DNA of 64,000 bases from Semisulcospira habei (Eukaryota; Mollusca; Gastropoda; Semisulcospiridae): positions 28,506,040 to 28,570,039 of the forward strand of contig BTPG01000008.1 of assembly GCA_036245525.1 (NCBI GenBank). The letters run 5' to 3'. Positions 33,525-45,191 of the stretch are shown piece after piece; position 1 is the first letter of the stretch; the number at the start of each line of letters is the position of its first letter. The position numbers and the translations under genes were made by a program. Under the pieces are notes generated by a model. It saw only the letters and a list, made by a program, of their open reading frames with translations, ran no database searches and was not told the origin of the DNA.

Positions 33525-33732
33525 AGACTAAGAAGGTGCCGAGAAAATCTAACTGTAAGAGACATAGACCCTCATGAGCCCCCTCATTCGCGGGGGCTCA
33601 TGAGGATCTATGCCTCTTGCTGAGACCAATTTGTATCCATGTTTTCTGGACGCTTTTGGCTTTTGGCCGTTGAACTAGCAAAGACTTCAGAATCAAAAAC
33701 GTACGTACAGTGGCAGGGAAGGTGGTTTAATG
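33525..33732 (+). mobile_element. Family A MITE
   Basis: AAGGTGCCGAGAAAATC on the left, hairpin 33553-33620 (GCCCCCTCATTCGCGGGGGC), flanks GAGACCAATTTGTATCCATG and a GTGGCAGGGAAGGTGGTTTAA end. Confidence 0.8.
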
Positions 33733-33734
33733 CA

Positions 33735-33850
33735 ATCACATTGCCGACAACGAAAGAAACTAAATTAAAAAGGCCAACTACAACACAGTTTATCGTGTTG
33801 TACTTGTCCTTTCTGAGCGTGTTTCTTTCTTTGTTGAGAGTTTCTTGAAG
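33735..33850 (+). repeat. Family C short copy
   Basis: AACTACAACACAGTTTATCG and TGTTGTACTTGTCC form a compact hairpin, then TTTCTGAGCGTGTTTC. It directly follows the family A copy. Confidence 0.7.
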
Positions 33851-34082
33851 TAAAGCGTCCTAAAGGAAAAGGTGCCAACCCTCACACCCTTTGCAAGTTA
33901 CCGGTTCGTCCTGACCTACCTTTGTGTCCAAAATCTGAAGCAGACTCAGTTCTTGAGTAATTTTCGGGACTGCCATATATTTTGACCTGTCTTAGGTCAG
34001 GTTACCAGTTGCCTTCAACTAACTGCCAGTGTCAGCTAAACATACACACACAAAAATAACATTCAGGGAGTTTCCGCCCTGA

Positions 34083-34195
34083 GAAAGCACAAGACTGTAA
34101 GTCCATTTTTAGTGAAAAGCGAGATTTTTTATTGCCAATACAATGAAATCTCGCTTTTCACAAAAATGGAGTTACTTACTGTCTTCTGCTTCACA
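34083..34195. repeat. Family H hairpin
   Basis: GTCCATTTTTAGTGAAAAGC and GAGATTTT pair with AAATCTCGCTTTTCACAAAA around ATTGCCAATACAATG. A second copy is at 39085. A poly-C run lies at about 34315-34344. Confidence 0.75.
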
Positions 34196-34312
34196 GGCCG
34201 GGCTAAATTGCAATAAACATTTTTCAGCCGTTCACACAAACGTTGTAGTACCACAAAACTGACACGGGGCTGTGAATGGGTAAAACAGATGGGCAGACAA
34301 TCGACAAGTGTT

Positions 34313-34343
<31 letters not shown>

Positions 34344-34384
34344 CACTTTGTCCCCCTCCCCTTTCCTCTTTCGTTGCCAGAGTC

Positions 34385-35560
34385 AACTGTTAGGACTGGA
34401 TCGACCGTGATAAATCAAAGTATAGTGTAATATTATTTTGATACCCGTGCTTGACCATGATAGCTCAAGGGTAGTAACTGATTAGCTTGGCGCCTCAATC
34501 AGTTACTACCCTTGAGCTATTACATTCGATTTATACTTTTCAGTCACCACTACCCATAATTTTCAGTTACTACCTATAATCTACAGCCACTAATCATAAT
34601 ATTCTGCCATTAACTATAATAACCAGGCACTAACCATAACTATGATATTTACTATATGCTATTCAGCCACTCCCCATAATATTCCCCACTACCCATAATA
34701 TTCATAACTCATACAATTTATCCACTACCTATAATATTCAGCCACTACCCATAATATTCAGCCACTACCCATACTATTAATACTCACTACCCGTACTATT
34801 AATCACTATCCATAATATTCATCCACTACCCTTAATATTCAGCCGCTACCAGCCACACCATTCATCTACTACCCATAATATACAGCTACTACCCATAATA
34901 TTTAGCCACTATTCATAATATTCAGCCACTACATTATATTTAACCATTACCTATAATATTCAGCCAATGACCACAATATTTATCCATTACCCATATCATT
35001 CCTCCACTACCCATACTATTCAGCCTTAACCCATAATATTCAGCCACTGCCCAAACTATTTACCCACTACCTATAACATTCAGCCACTAGCCATACTATT
35101 TACCCACAACCTATGCTATTCAGCCACTACTCAAACTATTTACCCACTACCTGTAATATTCAGCCACTACCCAAATTATTTACCCACAACCTACAATATT
35201 CAGCCACTACCCAAATTATTTATCCACAACCTATAATATTCAGCCACTACCCAAACTATTTACCCACAACCCATGCTATTCAGCCACTACATATAACATT
35301 CAGTCATTACCTATTACAATATTCATTCACTATCCATACTTTTCTTCCATTGTCGATAATATTCAGGCACTAACCATAACTATGATATTCAGGCACTAAA
35401 CAGAACATTCAGCTACTCCCCATAATATTCAGACAATACTCATAACATTCAACCACTAACTATAATATTTATCCATTATCAATAATATTCATCCACTATC
35501 CGTATTATTCAGCTACTACCCTTGAAATATCACAGCCAATACTTTTCACTATCTTTCATG
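34385..35560. repeat. 20-bp minisatellite beside a family B hairpin
   Basis: A family B hairpin (GCTCAAGGGTAGTAACTGATT / AATCAGTTACTACCCTTGAGC, 34455-34520) is followed by about 1 kb of units like CCACTACCCATAATATTCAG with many variants. The array ends in CTACTACCCTTGAAATATCA, which resembles a B arm, so the array appears to lie inside a B element. Confidence 0.8.
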
Positions 35561-35877
35561 AAATGTTTTACCCCGACATGGTGGATCTCCTAATCTAAAC
35601 CCTCAACTCTTGGCTCTAGAGGTGAAAAGACAAACAGAATGGGAAAACAAGATCAGAGAGGGATGGATTGAAAGCGATGACAGATAGGCTCCGCTATTCT
35701 GGTTTTTTTGGCCAACGCCGCGTGTGATGTGATACCATCCAGACTAAAGGTTATATCCACTGGCAAAACTGATCTTCGAGGAGAACTGACTGAACCATTG
35801 TTAGAAATATGACGGCCAAGCCGGAATCAGGCTAAAACATTCATAATCATATTTGCGAAGAAAGCATCGTTTGTCCC

Positions 35878-36074
35878 TTAACCCCTTTATTGCCGAGAAA
35901 AAGTGTCCACGATCCAACTGCAAAAGACATAGAACCTCATGAGCCCCCGAAACTGCGGGGGCTCATGAGGTTCTATGGCCTCTTGCTGAAACCAATTTGT
36001 ATCCATGTTTCTTGGACGGTTGGGGATATTCGTCGTTGAATGAACAAAGATTTCAGACACAGTGAAGGGGTTGA
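35878..36074 (+). mobile_element. Family A MITE
   Basis: TTAACCCCTTTATTGCCGAG at the left, hairpin about 35920-35986, right flank ACCAATTTGTATCCATGTTTC and CACAGTGAAGGGGTTGA. The right TTAA is mutated. Confidence 0.85.
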
Positions 36075-36439
36075 AGTCCAAACCAGAGACCTCCACACGT
36101 CATTAGGATTCGAAATTGTACACAGACCAGCGCACACTTGACTAGAAGGCTTCAGTCATTCGGTAGCGTCCATGTTTATCTAGTGGCCACACCTGAACCC
36201 TGACAGTAGTGTATGGTGTGCAGTTATCTTGTCGTGTCTGTCGGTTGCACTGTATGTTTGGGGATTGTCAGACCTCTAAGGTCATACGCAGGTCACAGCC
36301 GTGTGGCACGTGCCGTGACATGAGAAATTTCTCCAATGGACCGGCTGAAGGGCTCTTCTTCTTCAAGCTACCCTGTGGAAACTTTTAGAGCAGAGCATCC
36401 CATTTGTAAAGCCATTACACTATCCCCACCTCCCTTATT

Positions 36440-36740
36440 GACCAAAGATACAAAGGCCGTCAGCCTCAATAAGACGCAATCCAGTATACCGCGGTATCGG
36501 ATATAACGCGCAAGGTGTCTGGGTCCCACTGGGATCCCCTGTGAGCAAAAGGTGTGCGGGCCAGCTAAGGCTGACGTCGGCACAAGGACATTTTGAGCTT
36601 ACCAAGTGGGTTTTTTTTTTCACAAGTCTGCGTAAATTCAGCACTGAACTACGAGACGACGAGTAACGAGGTTTGACTTTATGGCTCTCGGGTACCGCGA
36701 TATACTGAGGCTGACGTGTATCAGAAACTGATGACCAAAC
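36440..36740. repeat. Family Q segment, copy 1
   Basis: GCGGGCCAGCTAAGGCTGAC, GTCGGCACAAGGACATTTTG and GGTACCGCGATATACTGAGG recur, diverged, at 37930-38095 and 38540-38860. Confidence 0.55.
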
Positions 36741-37013
36741 AAGGTTATTTCAGAGCCAAAGGACCTCAGTTACACCAGCTTCAGAATCACCCTCTAGAAA
36801 TCTACGAAGGTCATCTTCCGTCGATCTGACTCCGTGAAGCTGGCAGTTCTCTAGAAAATACAGATGACTATGCTGAAGTCTATGTTTACAGCTACACATT
36901 CCTTCTTGCCTTTATCCTACTATCTTTATTATAGTATGGGAGTGAAGAACATCCTTCAGATACAAAGTACATATATCATCTCCAGGTCAACCCTGGGCCT
37001 CTGGGCGCGTGCC

Positions 37014-37215
37014 TTAACTCATTGTACCCCAACACCGAAATTCCCAAATGTTGCCGTTGTCCTCTGAAGACTGCATTGCAGTGCAGGACACAGATCGACC
37101 ATGATAGTTCAAGGGTGATGCCAGAATATGGGCGCCAAGCTATTCTGGCATCACCCTTGAACTATCATGGTCGATCCCTATCTTGCTGTGGTGTGTCTGG
37201 GGTAGAATGAGTTAA
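37014..37215. mobile_element. Family B2 MITE
   Basis: TTAA at 37014-37017 and 37212-37215. Hairpin arms are intact except for a shortened left tip (AGAATATGGGCGCCAAG). The right TTAA is shared with the next element. Confidence 0.85.
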
Positions 37216-37441
37216 CCCATTCAGTCCTGACGGACTACAGCAGGAGATGGGTCGACCATGATAATTCAAGGGTAGTGCCAGATTAGCGCCAAGCTAATCT
37301 GGCACTACGGCCCTTGAATTATCATGGTCGATCTACGGCCCTTGAATTATCATGGTCGATCCATCTCCTGCAACAGGTGCATAGTTGTTAGATGACGCCT
37401 CGAAAATTTGCCAAATACGTGCGCCGCGTTGATTGAGTTAA
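37212..37441. mobile_element. Family B1 MITE with duplicated right arm end
   Basis: TTAA at both ends. CGGCCCTTGAATTATCATGG is present twice in tandem in the right arm (about 37307 and 37334). Confidence 0.85.
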
Positions 37442-37693
37442 TTGTCAAATCTTGTCCACTTGAAAGTGCTGAGTGCCAGTGATTTGTATACCGCTGACTT
37501 GAGTTAGATACACGTAGTACGTGTCACAGATAATGCCCGACAATACAGGGTCCAGTGTATTCAAAGAAATGATGCTTCGCAAAATCTGGTGTGTGTCTTT
37601 GCGAGTTTTAAACTGTATCGTCAAGTGTACAGGTCAGTCTCAGTATTACTAGCTCATTCCCCTTGCCATGCACAATTCATCACCACTGTCAGT

Positions 37694-37697
<4 letters not shown>

Positions 37698-37759
<62 letters not shown>

Positions 37760-37888
37760 TGTGTGTGTGTGTGTGTATGTGTGTGTGTGTGTGTGTGTTG
37801 TGTGTGTGTGTGTGCGTGTTAGCTGTTTAACTTTTTCATTGTATCAGCGCTTAGCGCTACTACCAGAATAAGCGCTTAACAAATCTCC

Positions 37889-37928
<40 letters not shown>
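37698..37928 (+). repeat. TG microsatellite plus ATT-tailed retroelement end
   Basis: A TG tract to about 37816, then TATCAGCGCTTAGCGCTACT and CAGAATAAGCGCTTAAC before an ATT run (37890-37928). The organisation parallels 13640-13918. Confidence 0.75.
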
Positions 37929-37929
<1 letters not shown>

Positions 37930-38095
37930 GAGCGTCCAAATATCCCGAAATCGAATATAACGCGGTCAGGCATGTGGCAAAAAGTCCTCTGGCTGACTAT
38001 AGCCTTAGTTGGCCCGCGCACAGCCGTGCGCGAGCCATCTAAGACTGGAGTCGGCCACAGAACATTTTGTCACAGTGGGTCGTTGTTTTTTTCTT
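37930..38095. repeat. Family Q segment with G-type hairpin
   Basis: AATATAACGCGG, GGCCCGCGCACAGCCGTGCG and ACAGAACATTTTGTCACAGT align with copy 1 and with 38740-38860. Confidence 0.55.
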
Positions 38096-38124
38096 CAGAG
38101 ACCTATGTGAGGGTTATCACCACA

Positions 38125-38420
38125 TTAACCCCTTAACTGCCGGGGCAAGGCGAACGCTACCCAACTGCAAGAGACATAAACCCTCTTGAGCCCCCACACT
38201 CATGAAGATTTATTCCTCATAGTCCATTTTAATATGTGTTCTTTACTGCCGGTGCAAAGGCGAACGCTACCCAGCAGTGCAAAGCACATAAACCCTCATG
38301 AGCCCCCGCAGCCTCCAAGGAGCCAAAACTAGATTTAAGGAACAAGAGGCCTAAATTCTCATGAGCCCCCGCAGTCTCGGAGGCTGATGAGGATATACGT
38401 CTCTTGTTAGTCCTATGTTT
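38125..38420 (+). repeat. Family A2 fragments, three in tandem
   Basis: TTAACTGCCGGGGCAAGGCG then AACGCTACCCA recurs at about 38132 and 38246, with partial hairpins; a third hairpin (AAGAGGCCTAAATTCTCATG) is at about 38345-38405. Confidence 0.65.
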
Positions 38421-38539
38421 CTTACACCCATGTCTGGTCCCATTTCTTCACTGACGGGACTAACTTTCGCTCAGTGTGTAGAGGTTTCAGAGGCGCATTT
38501 TGTAGTCATCAGCAGGGATGGTATTACCGCCATTAAAGT

Positions 38540-38860
38540 GACGCGCTCTGATTGTATGGCTCCCAGACGGGGTCACATCGCGATACAATGAGGCTGACCT
38601 GTGGTTTATTTATTATGAGAAATGACCATTGACTTGAGGGACAAGCGGCTCGGACTGTGCGTCATAGATAATGCTTGACAACACAATGAATGCCCAGTGT
38701 AGTCCATCTTTGAAAAGAGATATGACTTCTGACGAACGGCGCTGGAATTGCCCGCTCAGTCAAGTAACTAATGGTCTTCGGCCCATCGTGCACAGTCGTG
38801 AGCGGGCCAACATAACGGCTGACGTCGGCCCAATGACCTGTCGCTTACTGTGAGTAACGT
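38540..38860. repeat. Family Q segment, copy 3
   Basis: TATGGCTCCCAGACGGGGTC, CATCGCGATACAATGAGG, CATAGATAATGCTTGACAAC and CGGCTGACGTCGGCCC align with parts of 36640-36730 and 37505-37560. Confidence 0.55.
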
Positions 38861-39000
38861 GTATGTCGTTGAAAGGCGAACAAGATAGTTTCTGCCTAAA
38901 TAAATACGTAGAAAGTCACAGTTGATGAAAGACTTCAGAGTGCACAATATAGAGGCTTCTCTACCCTCTCCCCAGTTGCAAAACGTCTACTGACGGGCCT

Positions 39001-39056
39001 ACGACGGCCCCAGTGGGCCCGCGCACAGCCGTGCGCGGGCCCACTGCGGCCGTCGT
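39001..39056. mobile_element. Family G GC-rich palindrome
   Basis: 26-bp arms ACGACGGCCCCAGTGGGCCC.. pair with one mismatch around a 4-nt loop. The other copy is at 47881-47936. Confidence 0.85.
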
Positions 39057-39084
39057 GGGCCCCGCGAGGACCTTTGCTGGGGTG

Positions 39085-39190
39085 AAGGCACAAGAACGTA
39101 CAGTTTTGTAAAAAGCGCGAGTTTTATTTTAATACAATGAAAATCTCGCTTTTCACAAACAATGGACTTGCTGTCTTTTTCCTCACACAG
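39085..39190. repeat. Family H hairpin
   Basis: TTTTGTAAAAAGCGCGAG pairs with CTCGCTTTTCACAAAC; loop ATTTTAATACAATG resembles 34083-34195. Confidence 0.75.
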
Positions 39191-39333
39191 CGCAGTTCCG
39201 TTCTGGTATTCCTAACCACACCCCAGACACCCCAAACACTTAATCCATCACATGAGCCGAAACAGCCGTTCAGGAGAAGAAAGATCGTCTGTGGTCTTGC
39301 CCCCACCCAGGCGCACCCAGAAAAGTGATAGAA

Positions 39334-39764
39334 ATATAATAATAATAATAATAATGCATAGCATTTATATGGCGCATTTCTCATACTTATAATATAACTC
39401 AATGCGCAGAATGTAGCCGCGAACTGAACCCAACAAGCACGCTCACGTGAATCACACGCATTCACTCACACACTGTGACGTAAACACAGAACATTCACGT
39501 GGTGCTAAGGGCAAGCTCAAGCGAGCTACTGACGGTATTTGGAAATCGTTTTGTATTTGAAATTTTATTAAGTTGGCTGAAACTGACACCAAAGTGGAGG
39601 GGGAGGAAGAGCCGGAGTACCCGGAGAAAGAACCCCCAACGGTCCGCCCGAATTAACGGTGACACTTACTAGAGGAGAAAAATCCGACGCCGGAACCCGG
39701 AATCGAACCTCGCACCTTTAGCATTGGTGGCAGGCGCCTTAACCACTGCGCCACGGACCGCCCC
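39334..39764 (-). mobile_element. tRNA-derived SINE, near full length
   Basis: On the minus strand it starts GGGGCGGTCCGTGGCGCAGT, continues GGTTAAGGCGCCTGCC and GAGGTTCGATTCCGGG (B box closer to a tRNA than the copy at 19768), then the shared body and a CGCCATATAAATGC end before ATT repeats. Confidence 0.85.
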
Positions 39765-39819
39765 TATATATTACTATCAGTCTTATGATGAACCCAAAGT
39801 ACCGCCCTTGACTACTGAT

Positions 39820-39880
39820 CAGTAAGAGGCATAGATTCACATAAGCCCCTGCATCCGCATCTATGTCTCTTGTAGATGGC
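39820..39880. repeat. Family A hairpin, tip-deleted
   Basis: AGAGGCATAGATTCACATAAG is paired with GCATCTATGTCTCTTG; most of the right inner arm is missing. Confidence 0.55.
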
Positions 39881-40463
39881 TGGGGACTAGATGACTGAGG
39901 GGCGAGAGTGTTCCAGCTTCTAGTCCACCGGCGGTCTGCCTGCAATGGACTTCTTTGAGGTCCAGACATTCTTGGGTTTACGGGCTTTCTGCATCCGGGT
40001 ATAAGTCAGTTTATAGCCTGACACCCTAGTGACCTCCTCCTCCTTGGAAACACAGATGTAGGTTTACATGAAGGCGTGCAAGCAAGGAGTATGTGGATCC
40101 TTATAAACCTATGCGAGCTGTATTGGAAAATCGTCATGTTGCATAAATGTCTCTTGCGATATTGTTCTAAAATTGAGTTTTCGTCCAAACTCATGTCGGC
40201 TTGGAACCCGGATTCTACTTTTCGTCTGAGAAACACAGATGTAAGTAAAAACAAATTCAAACATAAGGTAAATATTCCCTGGAGTATGTAAAGGGTCGTG
40301 GCTATCAATGCCTCTCGCAGGAAGGATTTCAGTACAAAGAATCAGTCTGGTCAGGTACATCAATGAATACATACCGCGCCCTCAGAGAGCTTAACGCCTC
40401 AACCGTCAGACCGAAAGCATACATTCTTTCTCCTAGAGTACCAGTGCCATACCCGACAGTGAG

Positions 40464-40530
40464 TGTGCTTTTTGTGATTTTGGACCTTACGGCCTAGAGC
40501 CGTAAGGTCCAAAATCACAAAGCAGCACAC
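40464..40530. mobile_element. Family D palindrome
   Basis: GTGTGCTTTTTGTGATTTTG and complement around GGCCTAGAGCC, with CTTTTTG/CAAAAAG-type changes partly shared by both arms. Confidence 0.8.
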
Positions 40531-40661
40531 ATTTATAGTGTAGTAGTTGGAACACTCCAGCCCTCCGCCTCCATTTTTCCACTTGATGGGAGCTGAGAGA
40601 ATGTGTACAGCCACTTTCTTCTCCATAGACAAAATACAAAAGTCCATTTGTGATGCGCATA

Positions 40662-40886
40662 TTAACCCCTTCACTGCCGAGTAAAAGAATGAACGCGATC
40701 CACTTGCAAGAGACACAGATCCTCATGGGCCCCTGCAGTCGCCGGAGCCCATGAGGATCTATGTCTCTTGCTGAGACTAGTCATTTTGTATCCATGTTTC
40801 TTGGACGCATGTGGCATTTGGTCATTAAATAAACACAAATTTCAGACGTAAACAAAATGTGAGTCCAGTGGCAGGGAAAGGGTTCA
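40662..40886 (+). mobile_element. Family A MITE, near complete
   Basis: TTAACCCCTTCACTGCCGAG start; hairpin 40706-40772; flanks GTATCCATGTTTCTTGGACG and AAATTTCAGACGTAAACAAA; end AGTGGCAGGGAAAGGGTTCA (TTAA mutated to TTCA). Confidence 0.85.
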
Positions 40887-41626
40887 GTAGTAAAATACTA
40901 TAATATGGCAAACATCATGCTCGTGGCGCATAAGAGAGAAATGTGAACACTAGATCGAGAAAAACGAGAGGCTGCCAACAACTTAAACAGTGTGTACTTA
41001 TGTCAGCAAGTAAATAAAATCGAGTACACGTTAGCTTTTTGGAGAGATTATGCCCTGGTAGGGGCATTCCACAATGGTTCCTTGCACCAAAGCGGCCTCT
41101 TCTATGACCGGCGACTCTCGAGTTGATAGGCTACATCAGCAGTGATTGAAATTATTTTTCAGACTGTTGTGGATGTACTGACATGAACTGTTTTGTCTTC
41201 AGCAGTAAAAGAGGGACTCTGGACCGTTCACTAGCTAGTCAGAATCTGGTACTAGAAGTAGACGATAATGGTAGACGGGAAAAAAGTGCAGCCACGTGTA
41301 TTTCCGCTGAGTAATCAAGTCAGTATACGTATGGGTCATTTATGCATGGTCACACTCTCGCCGGATGCCTAAAACACAAAACTGAGCGTCTCCTAAACAG
41401 TAAGATAGACAGACAAAATGTTTACTTTTGAAACAAGTCTATTTATCACACATATGGCCATGGTCGATAATCTTTATCTACTAGAATGTCAGTGCCTTAT
41501 TTGCCGCACGTGCAGGCCGGGACTGAATGATACTCTCAAGTGGTCACCGCCTGTGCCTCCAACACAAGCTAGGCAGCGGACGTCATTAGGTGCCCTTCCC
41601 CACGACCCCAACCAAAACCTTCCGTT

Positions 41627-41692
41627 TGCAAGAGGCATAGATTCTCGTGACCCTGCAGTCGCGGGGATTCATGAGAATATATGCCTCTTACA
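41627..41692. repeat. Family A hairpin core
   Basis: GCAAGAGGCATAGATTCTCG paired with ATGAGAATATATGCCTCTTA; the GATTCTC/GAGAAT variant is in both arms. Confidence 0.75.
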
Positions 41693-41699
41693 GGTGATC

Positions 41700-42280
41700 T
41701 ATCTTCCTTACATACTCATACGAGGACATTAGCGGGATTTGAGCCTTGAACAAGGAGCCATACTCACGTGCTAGACAGATGGCTGAGGTTCTGAAAATAA
41801 ACTGAACAGATTGTTAGTGATGATACTTCAGTTAGTGACGGTAGATTCCTACTACAAACACTGGACAGCTCAGATAATTGTAGGAGGGACAGTGGTGTTT
41901 TTCATGATTGTATTAAAGACACTGTACGGAGTCTAAGTATGTGTCAGTGCCAGTGGTGGTTTGCCGCCGTCTGAGCACAAAAACACACTTGGAATGTGTA
42001 TTGCAAAAACCGGCAATGTTTCCGGTACAGTTTTAGACTTGAAACCCATGCAAATCACTCAACGACCGAAAGGTTGCTTATTTGTTTAGCTGGTTGGTCG
42101 CCGTGGGGTACCTTTTAAGATCATATTGATTAACACCAGGGCGTAAACTAGTCTAAGTTACTATCACCTGTATCTTGAATGAAATGTACAAATTATGTTT
42201 GTTTACTGTTTTTGTAAGTCATTAATGAATACTATTGCATTAAAGTGGATTTGCTGGTTTACATATTTATTCATCTATTC
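41700..42280. other. Unassigned non-coding stretch
   Basis: No repeat family or gene recognised. Confidence 0.4.
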
Positions 42281-42285
42281 TTCTT

Positions 42286-42348
<63 letters not shown>

Positions 42349-42350
42349 TT
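42281..42350. repeat. TTC and TTA trinucleotide runs
   Basis: TTC repeated about 12 times is followed directly by ATT repeats. Confidence 0.95.
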
Positions 42351-42413
42351 GGCTACTGGTGATTTTACACGCCCGAGCATACATATTGTATTAGTGTAAG
42401 TAGGCCGCTATAG

Positions 42414-42725
42414 CCTGGAGCTCGGGAAGCTGACGTCATCACGCCAGTCGTGGCGGCCATCTCTGAGAGGATTCGCGAAAAGGCCCTCGACAGGGAAAAT
42501 CGCTGTCATGACAATGTCAGGAAAGTCCTGAAAGTCCTGACGTGCTATAGGCAATACTACAGCAAGTCTTGCCATCACCGTAGAAAACCGCTAACCAGAA
42601 TCTGTTTAGGTTTGTTTCCAAAGAGCAAGAAACATGAAGAAAAACGTGTTGAAACACTACTTCGCTACTATCTTAAGACTATTAAAGCGTCAGTGTGTGA
42701 TTGCCGACTGAAGTGCAAAGTCCAA
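42414..42725 (+). other. Unidentified basic ORF fragment
   Basis: An open frame without an ATG start runs from after the TAG at 42411 and reads through to 42902. Its first 104 or so codons (VAAISERIREKALDRENRC.., YYLKTIKASVCDC) have protein-like composition, rich in K, R and C. A C-rich tract (42730-42775) then joins it to reverse transcriptase sequence. It could be a fragment of a LINE ORF1, an exon of an unknown gene, or chance. I recognise no family. Confidence 0.3.
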
Positions 42726-42779
42726 ACCACGGCCACCCACCCCACCCCACCCCCCCCCACCCCCACCCCCCTCCCCCGC

Positions 42780-43957
42780 GTTGCGGCGTGCCCCAGGGTT
42801 CTGTCTTGGGGCCTGTACTGTTTTCAATATATACGCATACCCCTGTCATCTGTCGTGAGTCGGCATAGTTGTGGTTTCGATAAATATGCCGACGACTCAT
42901 AGCTGCTCAGGGACTCCAAGCCATGTGATGTCCCAATTGTAATTAAGGAAGTCGAACTCTGAATTTCATCTGTTAAGAAATGGACGTTAATGAACGTCAT
43001 GCTGAATGATGGCAAAACGGAATCAATGTGCAATGTCGCGTCATATCACACTCTTTCCCAGGTCACCTGCAGCAGCTTGACTGCTGGTGAAGCCAGCATA
43101 CTTTTCAAACGCTGTGTTTGTGACCTTGGTGTTCTTTTGGACTCTACTTTGTCTATGCATGACCATATCACTTCAATCTGTAGAGCAGCCTATTTCCAGC
43201 TGAAGAAAATCAGCTCTGTAAGATCTTTCCTGACTCAGTCTGCCACCACTCAGCTTGTGTCTTCACTGATTTTGAGCCGCATTGACTATTGTAATTGTTT
43301 GTTTGCTGGCCTGCCATCTGAAGAACTGGCTTGACTTCAGAGAATATTAAACAGTGCAGCTCGAGTCATTTTTCAGAAATCAAAAAAAGATCATGTGTCA
43401 TCCTTGTTGTACCAACTTCAGTCACTGGCTTCCCATCAAAGCTAGGATTGAGTACAAGGTAGCTACTTTCGCCTTCCGTCATTTCGATGGTACACTGCCT
43501 CCCTACCTTTCCAGTATGTTAACTGCTTATCAAGCTTCCCGCACCTTACGCTCTAGCAGTGAAAAACTTTTGAAAGTACCGAAAATAAATACAAAGTCCT
43601 TTGGTCAAAGGACCTTTTTTTCCAGGCCCCAGTCATTTGGAATTTGCTTCCGAAGCACATTCGTGATGCCCCCACAGTAATTTCTTTCAAAAGTCAGCTT
43701 AAAACACATCTTTTCTAATCTCACTACTCTGTCTTACCAAATTCCAGTCTCTTTTCTGTTTCACAATAACATCATGATGATCCTGTGCCAGTCATTGTTG
43801 CGATGATTGTTTGTGCTTTAAGTGTTTTTATGTGCTGTTAATTTTTGAATTTGTATTGTAATATTTGTATTTTGTGTTGCTGCTTTTTAAATTTTGATTT
43901 GCATTGTACATCGCTTAGAGCCTGCACTGCAGGAAGTTTGCGCTTTATAAATAGGCC

Positions 43958-43990
<33 letters not shown>
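42780..43990 (+). mobile_element. Decayed CR1/jockey-like LINE 3' half
   Basis: Conserved blocks in order: GVPQGSVLGPVLFSIYT (42785), KYADD catalytic motif (42882-42896), WTLMNVMLNDGKTE, DLGVLLDSTLSMHDHI, LILSRIDYCNCLFAGLP, then after stops and shifts HWLPIKARIEYKV, TLRSSSEKL and finally QLKTHLF with a TAA at 43716-43718. In-frame stops at 42900 and 42960, another at 43332, and at least three frameshifts make it a pseudogene. The 3' tail (ATCGCTTAGAGCCTGCACTG, GCGCTTTATAAATAGG) ends in an ATT run at about 43960-43990. Confidence 0.9.
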
Positions 43991-44392
43991 ATCCTCTTAA
44001 GATGGCGGCTGACGCGCCGACGCTGCTAGGCAACGCGGAGAACTTCTCGAGCTCTGTTCTATGCACCACGAATAGACTTTCTTTTTGTATACTAGAAATA
44101 TGCTCTGGGTCAATTACACAAAGCTTATACTTATGCTGTCTATTTACGCTTAAAGAACACACAAGGCACCTAATTACGCTTACAGCAAAATATAACGAAG
44201 GTGACCCAATACGCTGCCAAACTGTTGGTGGCCGGTAATGAAAACACCTCTACAACACGTGAAACGTGGCATCCATCAACGCCGGTAGAACACTCCCTTA
44301 CTAATTACTTCCTGCGATACCCTTCTCTTCATTAGGCTGACCGCCTGATGAAACCATTGGTCTGAGGTATGCGGCAGTAAATATGCTGGGAC

Positions 44393-44950
44393 TGCAAGAG
44401 GCGTAGACCCTCATGAGCCCCCGCATCTGCGGGAGCGCATGAGGATCTACGCCTCTTGCAGATGGAGGGATGTCGATTTAGGGTTGCACGTACGTCAGGA
44501 GGAACTGAAGGGATCGTTCTTACATTCTCAGTTACTTTCACCTTTGTGTTGTGGTCAAACTTATTTCATGTTCTTGGCAATCGCTCCTTGGCATTTTTAT
44601 CCCACGTTAAACTCCCACTGACTCTTCTACCGAAAGAACACAGGCTTAATTTGGACCACCAAGAGGCATAGATCCTCATGAGCCCCGGCGTTTGCGGGGG
44701 CTCAAGAGGATCCTTGCCTCTTGCAGATTATGCAAACTTTCGTCCAGGCACTGTTACCAGCTTTCTGGATTGACATGTCAGCGGGTCTGGTGTTGCGACT
44801 CGCAGGTAAGGGCAGCCTCAGGCATCCAATTTAGGTTTAACACGCAAACAGCTCCTCCCTTTGAGAAATCTAGATTTTATACTACACGAGCAAGAGGCAT
44901 AAATCCTCATGAGCCCCCGCAGATGTGGGGCGCATGAGGATCTATGCCTT
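44393..44950. repeat. Three family A hairpins in 560 bp
   Basis: Hairpins at 44393-44460 (GGCGTAGA opposite TCTACGCC, a compensated change), about 44660-44727 and 44888-44950 (tip shortened to CCCCCGCAGATGTGGGGC). Spacing is about 265 and 225 bp, so they may be consecutive whole elements. Confidence 0.75.
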
Positions 44951-45191
44951 GCGACCTGGGTGGCGTTTGCTCAAAGAATGGTGTGCCCGATGATGGACGC
45001 GCTCGTGGTGTCCGCTCAAGGCACGCTGTCTCCGGGCGCAGTGATGTATGGATAAGCAGAAACCCAGGTAATCAACGCCAGATGCTGATCCATATCCTGG
45101 CCATGGGTGAAAGCGGTCAGAGCGGTGTTTGAGACACGCTGTTTGAAACACTTACTGACTTGTCCATGGGCTCGTGCAAATATGAAAGAGT

